From the NCBI GenBank assembly GCA_029267975.1, contig JAJUHH010000033.1, positions 1 to 13,173 of the forward strand: a stretch of 13,173 nucleotides of DNA. The letters run 5' to 3'. Numbering within the stretch: the first letter of the stretch is position 1; the number at the start of each line of letters is the position of its first letter. The notes under the pieces are model-generated. The model saw only the letters and a program-made list of their open reading frames with translations, ran no database searches and was not told the origin of the DNA. Origin of the DNA: Clostridiales bacterium. Lineage in GTDB: Bacteria > Bacillota > Clostridia > Lachnospirales > Lachnospiraceae. Shown here in pieces: positions 6,883-13,173 of the stretch. A program made the translations under genes and the position numbers.

Positions 6883-7695
6883 TTGGATAATATAAAGTGG
6901 AATAAGATTTTCATGACCATGAAGAATACCTTGTCTAATAAGCGAACGAAGTTCACCCTGTACATCGCAATGGTGCTTTGGGTGGCTGTTGCAACACAGA
7001 TGCTTGTGAACCGTTTGTTTCAGGATGATATACAGATAACAGAAGCGTTTGTAAAGACAAATACGGAAGAAATGCAAAGCAGTATCGAAATTGCAGCCGA
7101 ATATCGTACCGGCTTTCTGAGCGCGGAGGATAAAAAGAATCTGATCTGTGATATCGCTGCTGCAATCGGATTAACGATAGATAAGGAAATCTCGGTTTGG
7201 GAAGAAGGTACACGCAGCGAATATTATTTCTATAAACAAGCGAAAAAAGCAATCTCTGAGCTTAAAGTCATTAGTGTGGAGCAGGAAGAGAACAATGCTT
7301 TAACTATGAAGCATTATATCATCGTACGCTTAAGCATATCTGATGGAATTCAGGGAATTGACAAGTATAAGAAAATACTGGAGAGCAAATTTGCAAAGCT
7401 GGAAGCCAAGGACACTCAGATTACTTTGAAATATGAAGGCAATCGTGAAGGTGATCTGACCTCAGAGCAGAAGCATGAAGTGGCTAAGTTCCTGATCGAT
7501 GAACTGCAGGGAGAAATTGCACTGGAATACGATGAGGGCGATCTGTATACGGTATACGGTTACACCGGTATGCTGAAGGAATACGTTACCTCTATGAATA
7601 ATAAGATAAATATTCAAATCGCAATATCCTATAATGAAGTAACCAATAAAACCAAAATTGAACTTGCTACCCCGGTTATGAGCGAGAATTGGTAG
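6883..7695 (+). CDS. YwmB-family (DUF1779) membrane-anchored protein
   Basis: The protein has 270 residues if translation starts at TTG 6883; the frame is open back to ATG 6790 (301 residues). The N-terminus is basic, followed by one hydrophobic segment at about residues 26-42 (LYIAMVLWVAVATQMLV), so the bulk is probably outside the membrane. The remainder looks like the two-lobed YwmB fold: an AEYRTGFLSAEDKKNLICDIAAAIGL helix start, later strands MKHYIIVRLSISD and ITLKYEGNREGDLTSEQKHE, and a C-terminal IQIAISYNEVTNKTKIELATP strand pair. In B. subtilis ywmB lies next to murAA and spoIID, which suggests an envelope or sporulation link, but its function is not established. It is divergent from the DUF402 gene and is followed by a long foldback. 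The family call is from recognition of the pattern only. Confidence 0.65.
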   Translation: MDNIKWNKIFMTMKNTLSNKRTKFTLYIAMVLWVAVATQMLVNRLFQDDIQITEAFVKTNTEEMQSSIEIAAEYRTGFLSAEDKKNLICDIAAAIGLTIDKEISVWEEGTRSEYYFYKQAKKAISELKVISVEQEENNALTMKHYIIVRLSISDGIQGIDKYKKILESKFAKLEAKDTQITLKYEGNREGDLTSEQKHEVAKFLIDELQGEIALEYDEGDLYTVYGYTGMLKEYVTSMNNKINIQIAISYNEVTNKTKIELATPVMSENW

Positions 7696-7737
7696 GACAT
7701 CGCTTCTGCGGGCATAGAATAAGACCTGCTAATAAAG

Positions 7738-7885
7738 TTAAGAGGCTGTTGCATTATGTAAGATATTAAGGAAAAAGAACAACATCATCCCCCGAACAGG
7801 TATAAAGCAATCTGTTTGTCAATGCATTAGGGATACATGTTGTTCTTTCCTTCCTCTTTCGCTTATATAATGCAGCGGCCTTTAA
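7738..7885 (+). repeat. 148-bp three-tier imperfect palindrome flanked by TTAA
   Basis: The outer arm 7743-7762 pairs with 7862-7881 over 20 positions: 17 Watson-Crick and 3 G-T. The middle arm 7768-7791 pairs with 7830-7852, with a two-A bulge (7775-7776) and one small internal loop. The inner arm 7793-7799 pairs with 7812-7818 with one G-T, closing a 12-base loop. TTAA lies just outside both ends (7738-7741 and 7882-7885). It fills most of the space between the convergent ywmB-like gene and the repeat-protein gene. It could be a bidirectional terminator, a structured RNA, or a small non-autonomous inverted-repeat element. All four wobble pairs are G-U only if the plus strand is transcribed. 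Confidence 0.75.
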
Positions 7886-7891
7886 TGTTCC

Positions 7892-10108
7892 TTAAAACCA
7901 GCGTCTGCGACTGCGATAACGTCTTCTTCTGTTAAAGATTTCGGATAATAAGAGCAGGGATACAATATCACGCAGATAGTTAGTACTTCTTCTCGGCGGA
8001 TAGAGATACAGGCTGTTAGCCTCTAGCTGGGGTTCTTCATCCATATTTTTAATTCTTTCATAAATACGGTCGATAATACGGTCAAGCTGCTCTTTGTCAG
8101 GATATTCATCGAACATCATGCTTCCGTCATATTCCAGCTTATCACATTCATTATCAATCTCTTTCTGAATACGCTTTGCAGTCTTAGGGTACAGCTGCCT
8201 CATATACTGGATATCACGATCCAAATCAGCGCTATTGTCGTAACCATACAGCGGATACATAGGTACGCCCATGGGAACGGAATAACCTTCAGGGAGATAC
8301 ATATTCGGGATTCCCTGATATGGCGGATACTGAGTTTGAGGAGTAAGTCCGGGCATCATAGGCTGGGTCATACCAGGCCCAGTCATACCGGAACCGGGCA
8401 TCATAGGCTGAGTCATGCCGGGCTGAGTCGTTCCGGAACCAGGCATCATAGGTTGTGTCATACCAGGCTGAGTCATACCAGGACCAGGCATCATAGGCTG
8501 AGTCATGCCGGGCTGAGTCATTCCGGAACCGGGCATCATAGGCTGAGTCATGCCAGGCCCTGCCGTACCGGATTGTGGCATAGGTTGCGTCATACCGGGC
8601 TGAGGCATAGCAGGTTGTGGCATGGACGTCCGCGGCATTGCCTGTTGTGGAGCAGCGGGACGAGTCGTACCAGGCTGTGTCATACCAGGTTGAGTTATGC
8701 CGGGCTGTGGCACCACGGGTTGTGTCGTACCTCGCTGGGGCATCGTAGGACTTGGCATTACAGGTTGCATAGGGGGCTTAGGCATACCCGGTGTCGAACT
8801 GTTCTGCGGTCTGCCGGTCTGGGATCTTGCTGAAATATTGGCATTAAAAGGTACTACGGTACTCTGGGGAGTGACTGGCTGAGCAGGCGTGGTAGTAGAA
8901 GGTGTTTCTCTGGGCGCTCCCTCCTCCTCGGGAGTTGTACCATAGATATAAGGAGGCATTAAGCTGCCGCCTCTTCCTGGAGTGGACATTCCATTACTTG
9001 AACCAGGTGTGATTCGTGTATCGGGGGCAGTACCAGGAGTAGCCGTACCTGGGGTAGTCACTCTGGCCGGAGATGTAGTAGTACCAGGGGTGCTTGCACC
9101 GCCGGGTGTTGTTGTGGTACCCGGGGTAGTAGTTCTGCCAGGCGTAGTAGTCAAACCTGGGGTAGTCGCTCTGCCCGGAGCCCCAGTCGTACCAGGAGTA
9201 GGCGGTGTTTGGGGAGCGGCCTCAGTGCCGGGAGTAACCGGAACGATTTCTATATCCATATTTAACTCATTGCCTGGTGATGAGGGCATTGGCATCGTAT
9301 TTGTATCCGGAGTCATTGGACTCGGAGAGCTGCCGGTGCTGGGAGTAGAAGGCCTCGGAGTAGTGCCGGTGCCAGGGCTGGAAGGTCTTGGAGTGGTGCC
9401 TGTGCCAGGAGTCATAGGACTCGGAGTCGTACCGTTGCTTGGAGAGCTATCTGGAGAAGTACTCGGGCTGGGCGTGGTTACACTGCCGGGAGTGGTTATC
9501 ATTTCAGGAGAGCTACCGGTGCTCGTACCCGGTCTAGGCATCGTTCCTGTACTTGGCATTGTACGTGCTCCAGGGCTGGCGCTGGGAGCCGGAGTAGTCC
9601 TTGGAGTAGTACCGCTGCCGGGAGTCATGGGAGCCGTGGGAGCCGGAGTAGTCCTTGGAGTGGTACCGCTGCCGGGAATCATAGGAGCCGTGGGAGCCGG
9701 AGTAGTCCTTGGAGTAGTACCGCTGCCGGGAGTCATGGGAGTCGTGGGAGCCGGAGTGGTTCTTGGAGTGCTACCGCTGCCGGGTGTCGTGGGAGTCGGT
9801 GTTGTTCCTGTGCCTGTTCTTGGAACGGTTCCCGTACTGGGATTTATTCTGGTGCCTGGGCTGCTAGTGCCAGGAGTTCTAGGAACTGTGCCGGTTCCAG
9901 AAGTGCTGCCGGTGCCGGGAGATGGTCCTTGAGGAGTAGTTTTTACAGGAGGTGTGGTTGGACTCATTGGTGGTGTAGAAGGAGATGTAGAACCGGGAGT
10001 GGTTGGTGTTCGGTCTCCTGGGCTAGTGATAGCTTGTTTGGATACATAATAACTGGGCACCCGATATTTTCGATCGGGGCCGCTGCTTCTGCCAATGGTA
10101 TATGACAT
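7892..10108 (-). CDS. Pro/Thr/Gly-rich repeat protein with conserved charged C-terminal domain (probable spore outer-layer protein)
   Basis: The protein has 738 residues from ATG 10108, with AGGAGT (10115-10120 complement) 6 nt upstream. There is no signal peptide or membrane segment. After a short N-terminal segment (MSYTIGRSSGPDRKYRVPSY), about residues 25-600 are low complexity and built from tandem blocks: an 18-residue unit around PGSGTTPRTTPAPTAPMT, an 11-residue SPGTGTTPRPS unit, a hexapeptide TPGxTT run, and a 15-residue unit MTQPMMPGSG plus MTQPG. About residues 623-705 form a charged, helix-like domain (RDIQYMRQLYPKTAKRIQKE, then ECDKLEYDGSMMFDEYPD). The end is RRRRYRSRRRWF after a hydrophobic LRDIVSLLLLSEIF. 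I recall short Lachnospiraceae hypothetical proteins with such an EYPDK domain, so this looks like that domain fused to a long disordered arm. The sigma-K-like promoter suggests a mother-cell spore coat or exosporium-type role. The Thr-rich arm could be glycosylated. Function is inferred. Confidence 0.8.
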   Translation of the reverse strand: MSYTIGRSSGPDRKYRVPSYYVSKQAITSPGDRTPTTPGSTSPSTPPMSPTTPPVKTTPQGPSPGTGSTSGTGTVPRTPGTSSPGTRINPSTGTVPRTGTGTTPTPTTPGSGSTPRTTPAPTTPMTPGSGTTPRTTPAPTAPMIPGSGTTPRTTPAPTAPMTPGSGTTPRTTPAPSASPGARTMPSTGTMPRPGTSTGSSPEMITTPGSVTTPSPSTSPDSSPSNGTTPSPMTPGTGTTPRPSSPGTGTTPRPSTPSTGSSPSPMTPDTNTMPMPSSPGNELNMDIEIVPVTPGTEAAPQTPPTPGTTGAPGRATTPGLTTTPGRTTTPGTTTTPGGASTPGTTTSPARVTTPGTATPGTAPDTRITPGSSNGMSTPGRGGSLMPPYIYGTTPEEEGAPRETPSTTTPAQPVTPQSTVVPFNANISARSQTGRPQNSSTPGMPKPPMQPVMPSPTMPQRGTTQPVVPQPGITQPGMTQPGTTRPAAPQQAMPRTSMPQPAMPQPGMTQPMPQSGTAGPGMTQPMMPGSGMTQPGMTQPMMPGPGMTQPGMTQPMMPGSGTTQPGMTQPMMPGSGMTGPGMTQPMMPGLTPQTQYPPYQGIPNMYLPEGYSVPMGVPMYPLYGYDNSADLDRDIQYMRQLYPKTAKRIQKEIDNECDKLEYDGSMMFDEYPDKEQLDRIIDRIYERIKNMDEEPQLEANSLYLYPPRRSTNYLRDIVSLLLLSEIFNRRRRYRSRRRWF
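8354..8578 (-). repeat. 45-bp tandem repeat, five copies, inside the repeat-protein gene
   Basis: The landmark CATCATAGG recurs at 8354, 8399, 8444, 8489 and 8534, exactly 45 bp apart. Each unit encodes 15 residues, MTQPMMPGSG followed by MTQPG with variants. Differences between copies are mostly third-position, pointing to expansion by duplication followed by drift under protein-level constraint. Confidence 0.9.
9048..9209 (-). repeat. 18-bp (hexapeptide TPGxTT) tandem repeat inside the repeat-protein gene
   Basis: Pro-Gly codon pairs recur every 18 bp at 9048, 9084, 9102, 9120, 9138, 9156, 9174 and 9192; the unit near 9066 reads Pro-Ala instead. This encodes about nine hexapeptides of the form TPGxTT. 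The DNA copies are more diverged than in the 45- and 54-bp arrays, so this block is probably older. Confidence 0.8.
9584..9799 (-). repeat. 54-bp tandem repeat, about four copies, inside the repeat-protein gene
   Basis: GGGAGCCGGAGT recurs at 9584, 9638, 9692 and 9746, exactly 54 bp apart, and a diverged copy follows at 9791. Each unit encodes 18 residues, PGSGTTPRTTPAPTAPMT. The first three copies are nearly identical, indicating recent duplication. Confidence 0.9.
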
Positions 10109-10135
10109 ATAAGTACTCCTAAGCTTTTTTATTAC

Positions 10136-10163
10136 TAATATATGCAGGCATACTTTGTTTGTG
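10136..10163 (-). promoter_or_regulatory. Candidate sigma-K (late mother-cell sporulation) promoter of the repeat-protein gene
   Basis: Read on the minus strand, CACA (10163-10160) and CATATATTA (10144-10136) are 15 bp apart. This matches the sigma-K pattern of an AC-containing -35 and a CATAnnnTA -10. The predicted start near 10129 leaves about 20 nt of leader containing AGGAGT, then the ATG at 10108. No equally good sigma-A pair was seen for this gene. Sigma-E has a related -10 and cannot be ruled out. Confidence 0.5.
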
Positions 10164-10251
10164 AAATTTGGATGAATGATTAAACAGAAATTGGGACTTG
10201 GAGGATTCGGATAAATAAATCAGGATAATTCTTAAATTTTTCATAAACAGG

Positions 10252-10280
10252 TTGTACTATCACGGAAAAGACATTAAAAT
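10252..10280 (+). promoter_or_regulatory. Weak candidate promoter of the methyltransferase gene
   Basis: TTGTAC (10252-10257) and TAAAAT (10275-10280) are 17 bp apart. A second pair, TTATCA 10303-10308 and TATAAT 10326-10331, also has a 17-bp spacer and a perfect -10, but would leave a leader of only about 7 nt before ATG 10345. I cannot choose between them. Confidence 0.3.
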
Positions 10281-10344
10281 ATAGTAGGAAAAATACGGAT
10301 GATTATCAGAATATAGTTCTGTTTATATAATTATATTAGAATGG

Positions 10345-11571
10345 ATGAATCAAATGGATAATGCCATAAGCAAGATATTTGACGAAACAATAAATCAGGA
10401 TTTGATCAGTGCGACAATCAGCAATTCTACAGATAAAAACAGGATTGCCAAGATCAGGCTTCGCCCTGTTTTAATTAAAAATGAGCTCTATTATCAGGCC
10501 TCGGAATATATCGGTCAACAGATCTTCCACCATAACTATCGCAAGGATGAGCTGATGGATAAGCTGCCCCAATGGTTTGAAGGGCTATTTCGTCAGGCTG
10601 AGCTTACCACAAAAGGTGGAAGAGCTACAATTCTCGTCAGCAAGAAGGGAAAGGCAACGGTTAATTATAAATTAACGGGAACATCCACCAGGTCCAAGGG
10701 GATGCAGGCTGGGGCAACGCAGCCTTCTGACCAAGAAGCTTTTCTTCATAATAAAAAGAAGAATTATATCCTTCAGGAAGGAATCGCATTGCCCTTTCTG
10801 GTTGATTTGGGGGTAATGACCAAGGATGGACAACTGATCAAGGCCAAGTCCGATAAGTTCAGGCAGATTAACCGTTTTCTTGAATACATTGAGGATGTTT
10901 TACCGTTTTTAGATCAGGAGAGGGAATTGACGATTCTGGATTTTGGCTGCGGAAAATCCTATCTGACCTTTGCCCTGTATTATTATCTGAAGATTCTTAA
11001 GGGCTATCGGATCAATGTAATTGGCTTGGATTTAAAATCAGAGGTAATTAAGCATTGTAATATGCTGAGTGAGAAATACGGCTATGACAGGCTGCGTTTT
11101 CTTGAAGGTGACATTGCTTCCTATGAGGGCAGCAGTCAGGTGGATATGGTAGTAACCCTCCATGCTTGCGATACCGCTACGGATTATGCCTTATATAAGG
11201 CGGTCTCTTGGGGAGCCCAGGTGATACTTTCCGTACCCTGCTGTCAGCATGAGCTAAATCAGCAGATTAAGAATGACCTTCTTAAGCCGGTGCTCAAGTA
11301 TGGAATCATTAAAGAACGAATGGCTGCACTTCTGACGGATGCCCTTCGGGCGGAAATATTAGAGACCAAGGGGTATCGGGTTCAGCTGCTGGAATTTATT
11401 GATATGGAGCACACACCAAAGAATATCCTGATTCGTGCAGTGAAGAGGGATAAGCCGGTCAAAGCTGCGGATCAGGAGCATGCGGCTCTGACAAAATGTA
11501 TGGATTTTCTCAATGCGGACCCATGTCTGAAGCGCCTGTTTCAGGAAGAAATGAATAAAGAAGGGAAATGA
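10345..11571 (+). CDS. Class I SAM-dependent methyltransferase (Methyltransf_32-like)
   Basis: The protein has 408 residues from ATG 10345; an in-frame ATG at 10354 is equally possible and neither has a strong Shine-Dalgarno. The first 190 residues are a mixed domain with many basic residues (TSTRSKGMQ), possibly substrate- or RNA-binding. The Rossmann core begins with motif I ILDFGCGKSYLTFAL (Asp199 to Gly203), continues with INVIGLDLKSEVIKHC where the Asp would bind the SAM ribose, then VTLHACDTATDYAL (about 271-284) and SVPCCQHE (296-303). The LHAC and PCCQH pair is typical of the Methyltransf_32 group that includes eukaryotic METTL25/RRNAD1. Substrate is unknown; a small molecule, RNA or protein are all open. 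It is coupled to the next gene, whose GTG begins 2 nt after the stop, so a functional link with that envelope protein is possible. Confidence 0.82.
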   Translation: MNQMDNAISKIFDETINQDLISATISNSTDKNRIAKIRLRPVLIKNELYYQASEYIGQQIFHHNYRKDELMDKLPQWFEGLFRQAELTTKGGRATILVSKKGKATVNYKLTGTSTRSKGMQAGATQPSDQEAFLHNKKKNYILQEGIALPFLVDLGVMTKDGQLIKAKSDKFRQINRFLEYIEDVLPFLDQERELTILDFGCGKSYLTFALYYYLKILKGYRINVIGLDLKSEVIKHCNMLSEKYGYDRLRFLEGDIASYEGSSQVDMVVTLHACDTATDYALYKAVSWGAQVILSVPCCQHELNQQIKNDLLKPVLKYGIIKERMAALLTDALRAEILETKGYRVQLLEFIDMEHTPKNILIRAVKRDKPVKAADQEHAALTKCMDFLNADPCLKRLFQEEMNKEGK

Positions 11572-11572
11572 C

Positions 11573-13173
11573 GTGTTAAAATACATTTATCGTGTGATAA
11601 TATTAATAGCAGTATTTGTCGGTGCCTTGTATTATTTCAGCAGCGATATCAAGGAAGTGGTCTTCCATGTGGATAATACTACTGTGATGGAGGATGCAAC
11701 GTTTCCGTTCGTAACCATAAGGTCTGGCGAGAATAGCATTAACCTGCTCCATGGCTATAGCACAAATCTGTCTGCCAACCTGCTCCGGGAATCCGTGACT
11801 CCTTTAGATCCTGAGAAAACCTTCGAGCTGGTGATCAATCAGGAAGACTATGAGATTAAGAAGCTGAATTATGAGGTCAGGGAGTTTGTTGGGGATGCAC
11901 TGATTGAAAATGGCTCTGTCAGTGTATTTGAGGAAAGTGGTAAGCAAAAGATAGCCAGGATCAAGCTTACCAGCGAGCTGGAAGAGGAGAAGGAGTATGC
12001 AGTAAAGATCACGCTAATCTCCAGCGACAGTGACAAGATGTATTATTATCAGCGAATCAAGCTGTATGAGAATGCTCATTTAAAGGAAAAGCTGGATTTT
12101 ATCTTGGATTTTCATAAAGCAATTCTGGACAAGAATACCGCTGAAAGTGTGAAAAGGTATCTGGAACCCTCCAATAATGCAGATAATAGCTCCCTGTCTT
12201 ATGTGAATATTAATTCAAGCTTTGATCTGGTCACTTGGGGAAGTCTTCAGCCCAAGATTCTGACAGAGATTGTTCCGACGGTAAAGGAAATCTATGCGGA
12301 TACTGCCCTGGTTGAGCTGGAGTATTTTGTAGAGGATGAGCTGGCAGGAAGGAAAGAGCTTTACAAGGTAGTGGAGTTTTACCGGGTCCGGTATGGTACG
12401 GATCGTATGTATTTGTTAAATTATGAAAGAAGAATGGAAGCCCAATTTGATGTGAGCCTGGCCAATGCAGAGACAAATGAACTTAAGCTTGGAATAACTT
12501 CAGATACCAAGCTTCCTGTAACTTCCTCCTCGGACCAGAAGAAGCTTGCTTTTGTGAGAAATCGGGAGCTTTGGTTTTATGATCTTGAGAATAATAAGAT
12601 GATCAAGGTGTTTTCCTTCAAGCAGAATAAGACAGATTACTTAAGGGACATTTATGATCAGCACGATATCCGGATATTAAAAATGGATCAGGAAGGAAAC
12701 CTTGACTTTCTTGTTTATGGATATATGAATCGGGGGCAGTATGAAGGCAGGGTTGCCATAATATTATATCGTTTCCTGCGAGCAGAAAATCGGGTAGAAG
12801 AGAGACTCTATATACCTGTGGAGGAGCCTTATGCCACCCTGAAGGAGAATTTGGGCAGCTTGACTTATGTAAACTCCATGGACATATTCTATTTTCAGGT
12901 ATACAATAATATATATTCCTATGACCTTACCACCAGAAAGCTTACACAGATTGCAGAGAATATAGGCAAGGATCAGGCTGTGCTTTTGAAGGATCTCAGT
13001 TATGTGGCCTGGCAGGATTCCTCTGATCCCAGGCAGTCAAAAAATATCAATATTATGAACCTGGAAACAGGCATTGTTGAAACCATTAGTGCAAAACAAG
13101 GCCAAAGCCTTCGGCTCATGGATATTATTGATTCTAACATTATCTATGGCTATGTGTCAGAAGCGGACATTGC
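11573..13173 (+). CDS. Membrane-anchored extracytoplasmic protein, probable C-terminal beta-propeller (3' truncated by window edge)
   Basis: An uninterrupted frame of 533 codons starts at GTG 11573, with AAGGGA (11561-11566) 6 nt upstream, and runs off the right edge. Residues about 4-21 (YIYRVIILIAVFVGALYY) form a single N-terminal membrane anchor and the rest should lie outside. The region to about residue 160 is strand-rich and charged, like an Ig-like or adaptor domain (FELVINQEDYEIKKLNYEV, then IKLTSELEEEKEYAVKITL). From about residue 320 short blade-like motifs recur: LAFVRNRELWFYDLENNKM, IFYFQVYNNIYSYDLTTRKL and AWQDSS leading to INIMNLETG. This suggests a WD40/TolB-like propeller. No catalytic motif is seen and I do not recognise the family. 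Coupling to the methyltransferase gene implies co-expression. Confidence 0.8.
   Translation, partial: MLKYIYRVIILIAVFVGALYYFSSDIKEVVFHVDNTTVMEDATFPFVTIRSGENSINLLHGYSTNLSANLLRESVTPLDPEKTFELVINQEDYEIKKLNYEVREFVGDALIENGSVSVFEESGKQKIARIKLTSELEEEKEYAVKITLISSDSDKMYYYQRIKLYENAHLKEKLDFILDFHKAILDKNTAESVKRYLEPSNNADNSSLSYVNINSSFDLVTWGSLQPKILTEIVPTVKEIYADTALVELEYFVEDELAGRKELYKVVEFYRVRYGTDRMYLLNYERRMEAQFDVSLANAETNELKLGITSDTKLPVTSSSDQKKLAFVRNRELWFYDLENNKMIKVFSFKQNKTDYLRDIYDQHDIRILKMDQEGNLDFLVYGYMNRGQYEGRVAIILYRFLRAENRVEERLYIPVEEPYATLKENLGSLTYVNSMDIFYFQVYNNIYSYDLTTRKLTQIAENIGKDQAVLLKDLSYVAWQDSSDPRQSKNINIMNLETGIVETISAKQGQSLRLMDIIDSNIIYGYVSEADI

Noticed and set aside
8336..8833. 165-residue His/Arg/Ser-rich open frame on the plus strand
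   Set aside because: Same cause as above: the antisense of the 45-bp repeat array, with no start signal and no family resemblance.
9048..9209. Collagen-like GXY triplet region
   Set aside because: Glycine recurs every six residues in TPGxTT units and not every third, so a collagen triple helix is not supported.
8354..9799. CRISPR array
   Set aside because: The repeats are contiguous coding units without unique spacers and lie inside a long open frame with consistent protein periodicity.
8982..9932. 316-residue Val/Pro/Gly-rich open frame on the plus strand opposite the repeat-protein gene
   Set aside because: It is a by-product of repeat periods that are multiples of three, which keep all frames open. 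It has no ribosome site and its composition simply mirrors the minus-strand codons.

Overview
The window reads as chromosomal DNA of an anaerobic, endospore-forming Clostridia, most likely Lachnospiraceae. This rests on moderate-to-low GC with AG-rich ribosome binding sites, a CwlD-type spore cortex amidase, a YwmB-family protein, the ywlC/ywlE/rpiB gene order known from Firmicutes, and a candidate sporulation (sigma-K-like) promoter. No rRNA, tRNA, CRISPR array, phage gene or transposase gene was seen.

Layout, left to right. (1) At 2-909 are the 3' end of an unidentified gene and a MinD/ParA-like P-loop protein whose nucleotide-binding loop has lost both lysines. (2) At 910-1399 is a gene-free stretch with a small hairpin, a strong terminator-like foldback and a consensus-like sigma-A promoter. 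(3) At 1514-6195 five genes run in the same direction: a membrane-anchored GH18-family hydrolase, the amidase cwlD, the tRNA t6A enzyme Sua5/YwlC, a YwlE-type (protein-arginine) phosphatase and ribose-5-phosphate isomerase B. Gaps are short and no internal terminator is visible, so they may form one transcription unit. (4) A DUF402 gene on the minus strand converges on rpiB with only 4 bp between the stop codons, and is divergent from a ywmB-like gene that appears to use a TTG start. (5) Between ywmB and the next minus-strand gene lies a 148-bp three-tier foldback flanked by TTAA.

(6) At 7892-10108 (minus strand) is a 738-residue protein made mainly of Pro/Thr/Gly-rich tandem repeats of several periods. 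It ends in a charged globular domain and an Arg-rich tail. Its upstream region carries a close match to the sigma-K promoter pattern at the right distance, so I infer a mother-cell (spore coat or outer layer) structural protein. (7) At 10345-13173 are a plus-strand SAM-dependent methyltransferase of the Methyltransf_32 type and, 1 bp after its stop, a membrane-anchored extracytoplasmic protein that runs off the right edge.

The most novel-looking content is the repeat protein with its sporulation-type promoter, together with the adjacent foldback, in which every non-Watson-Crick pair is a G-U compatible only with a plus-strand RNA. The GH18 hydrolase, CwlD and the repeat protein fit a spore-envelope theme. 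Sua5, YwlE and RpiB are housekeeping genes.
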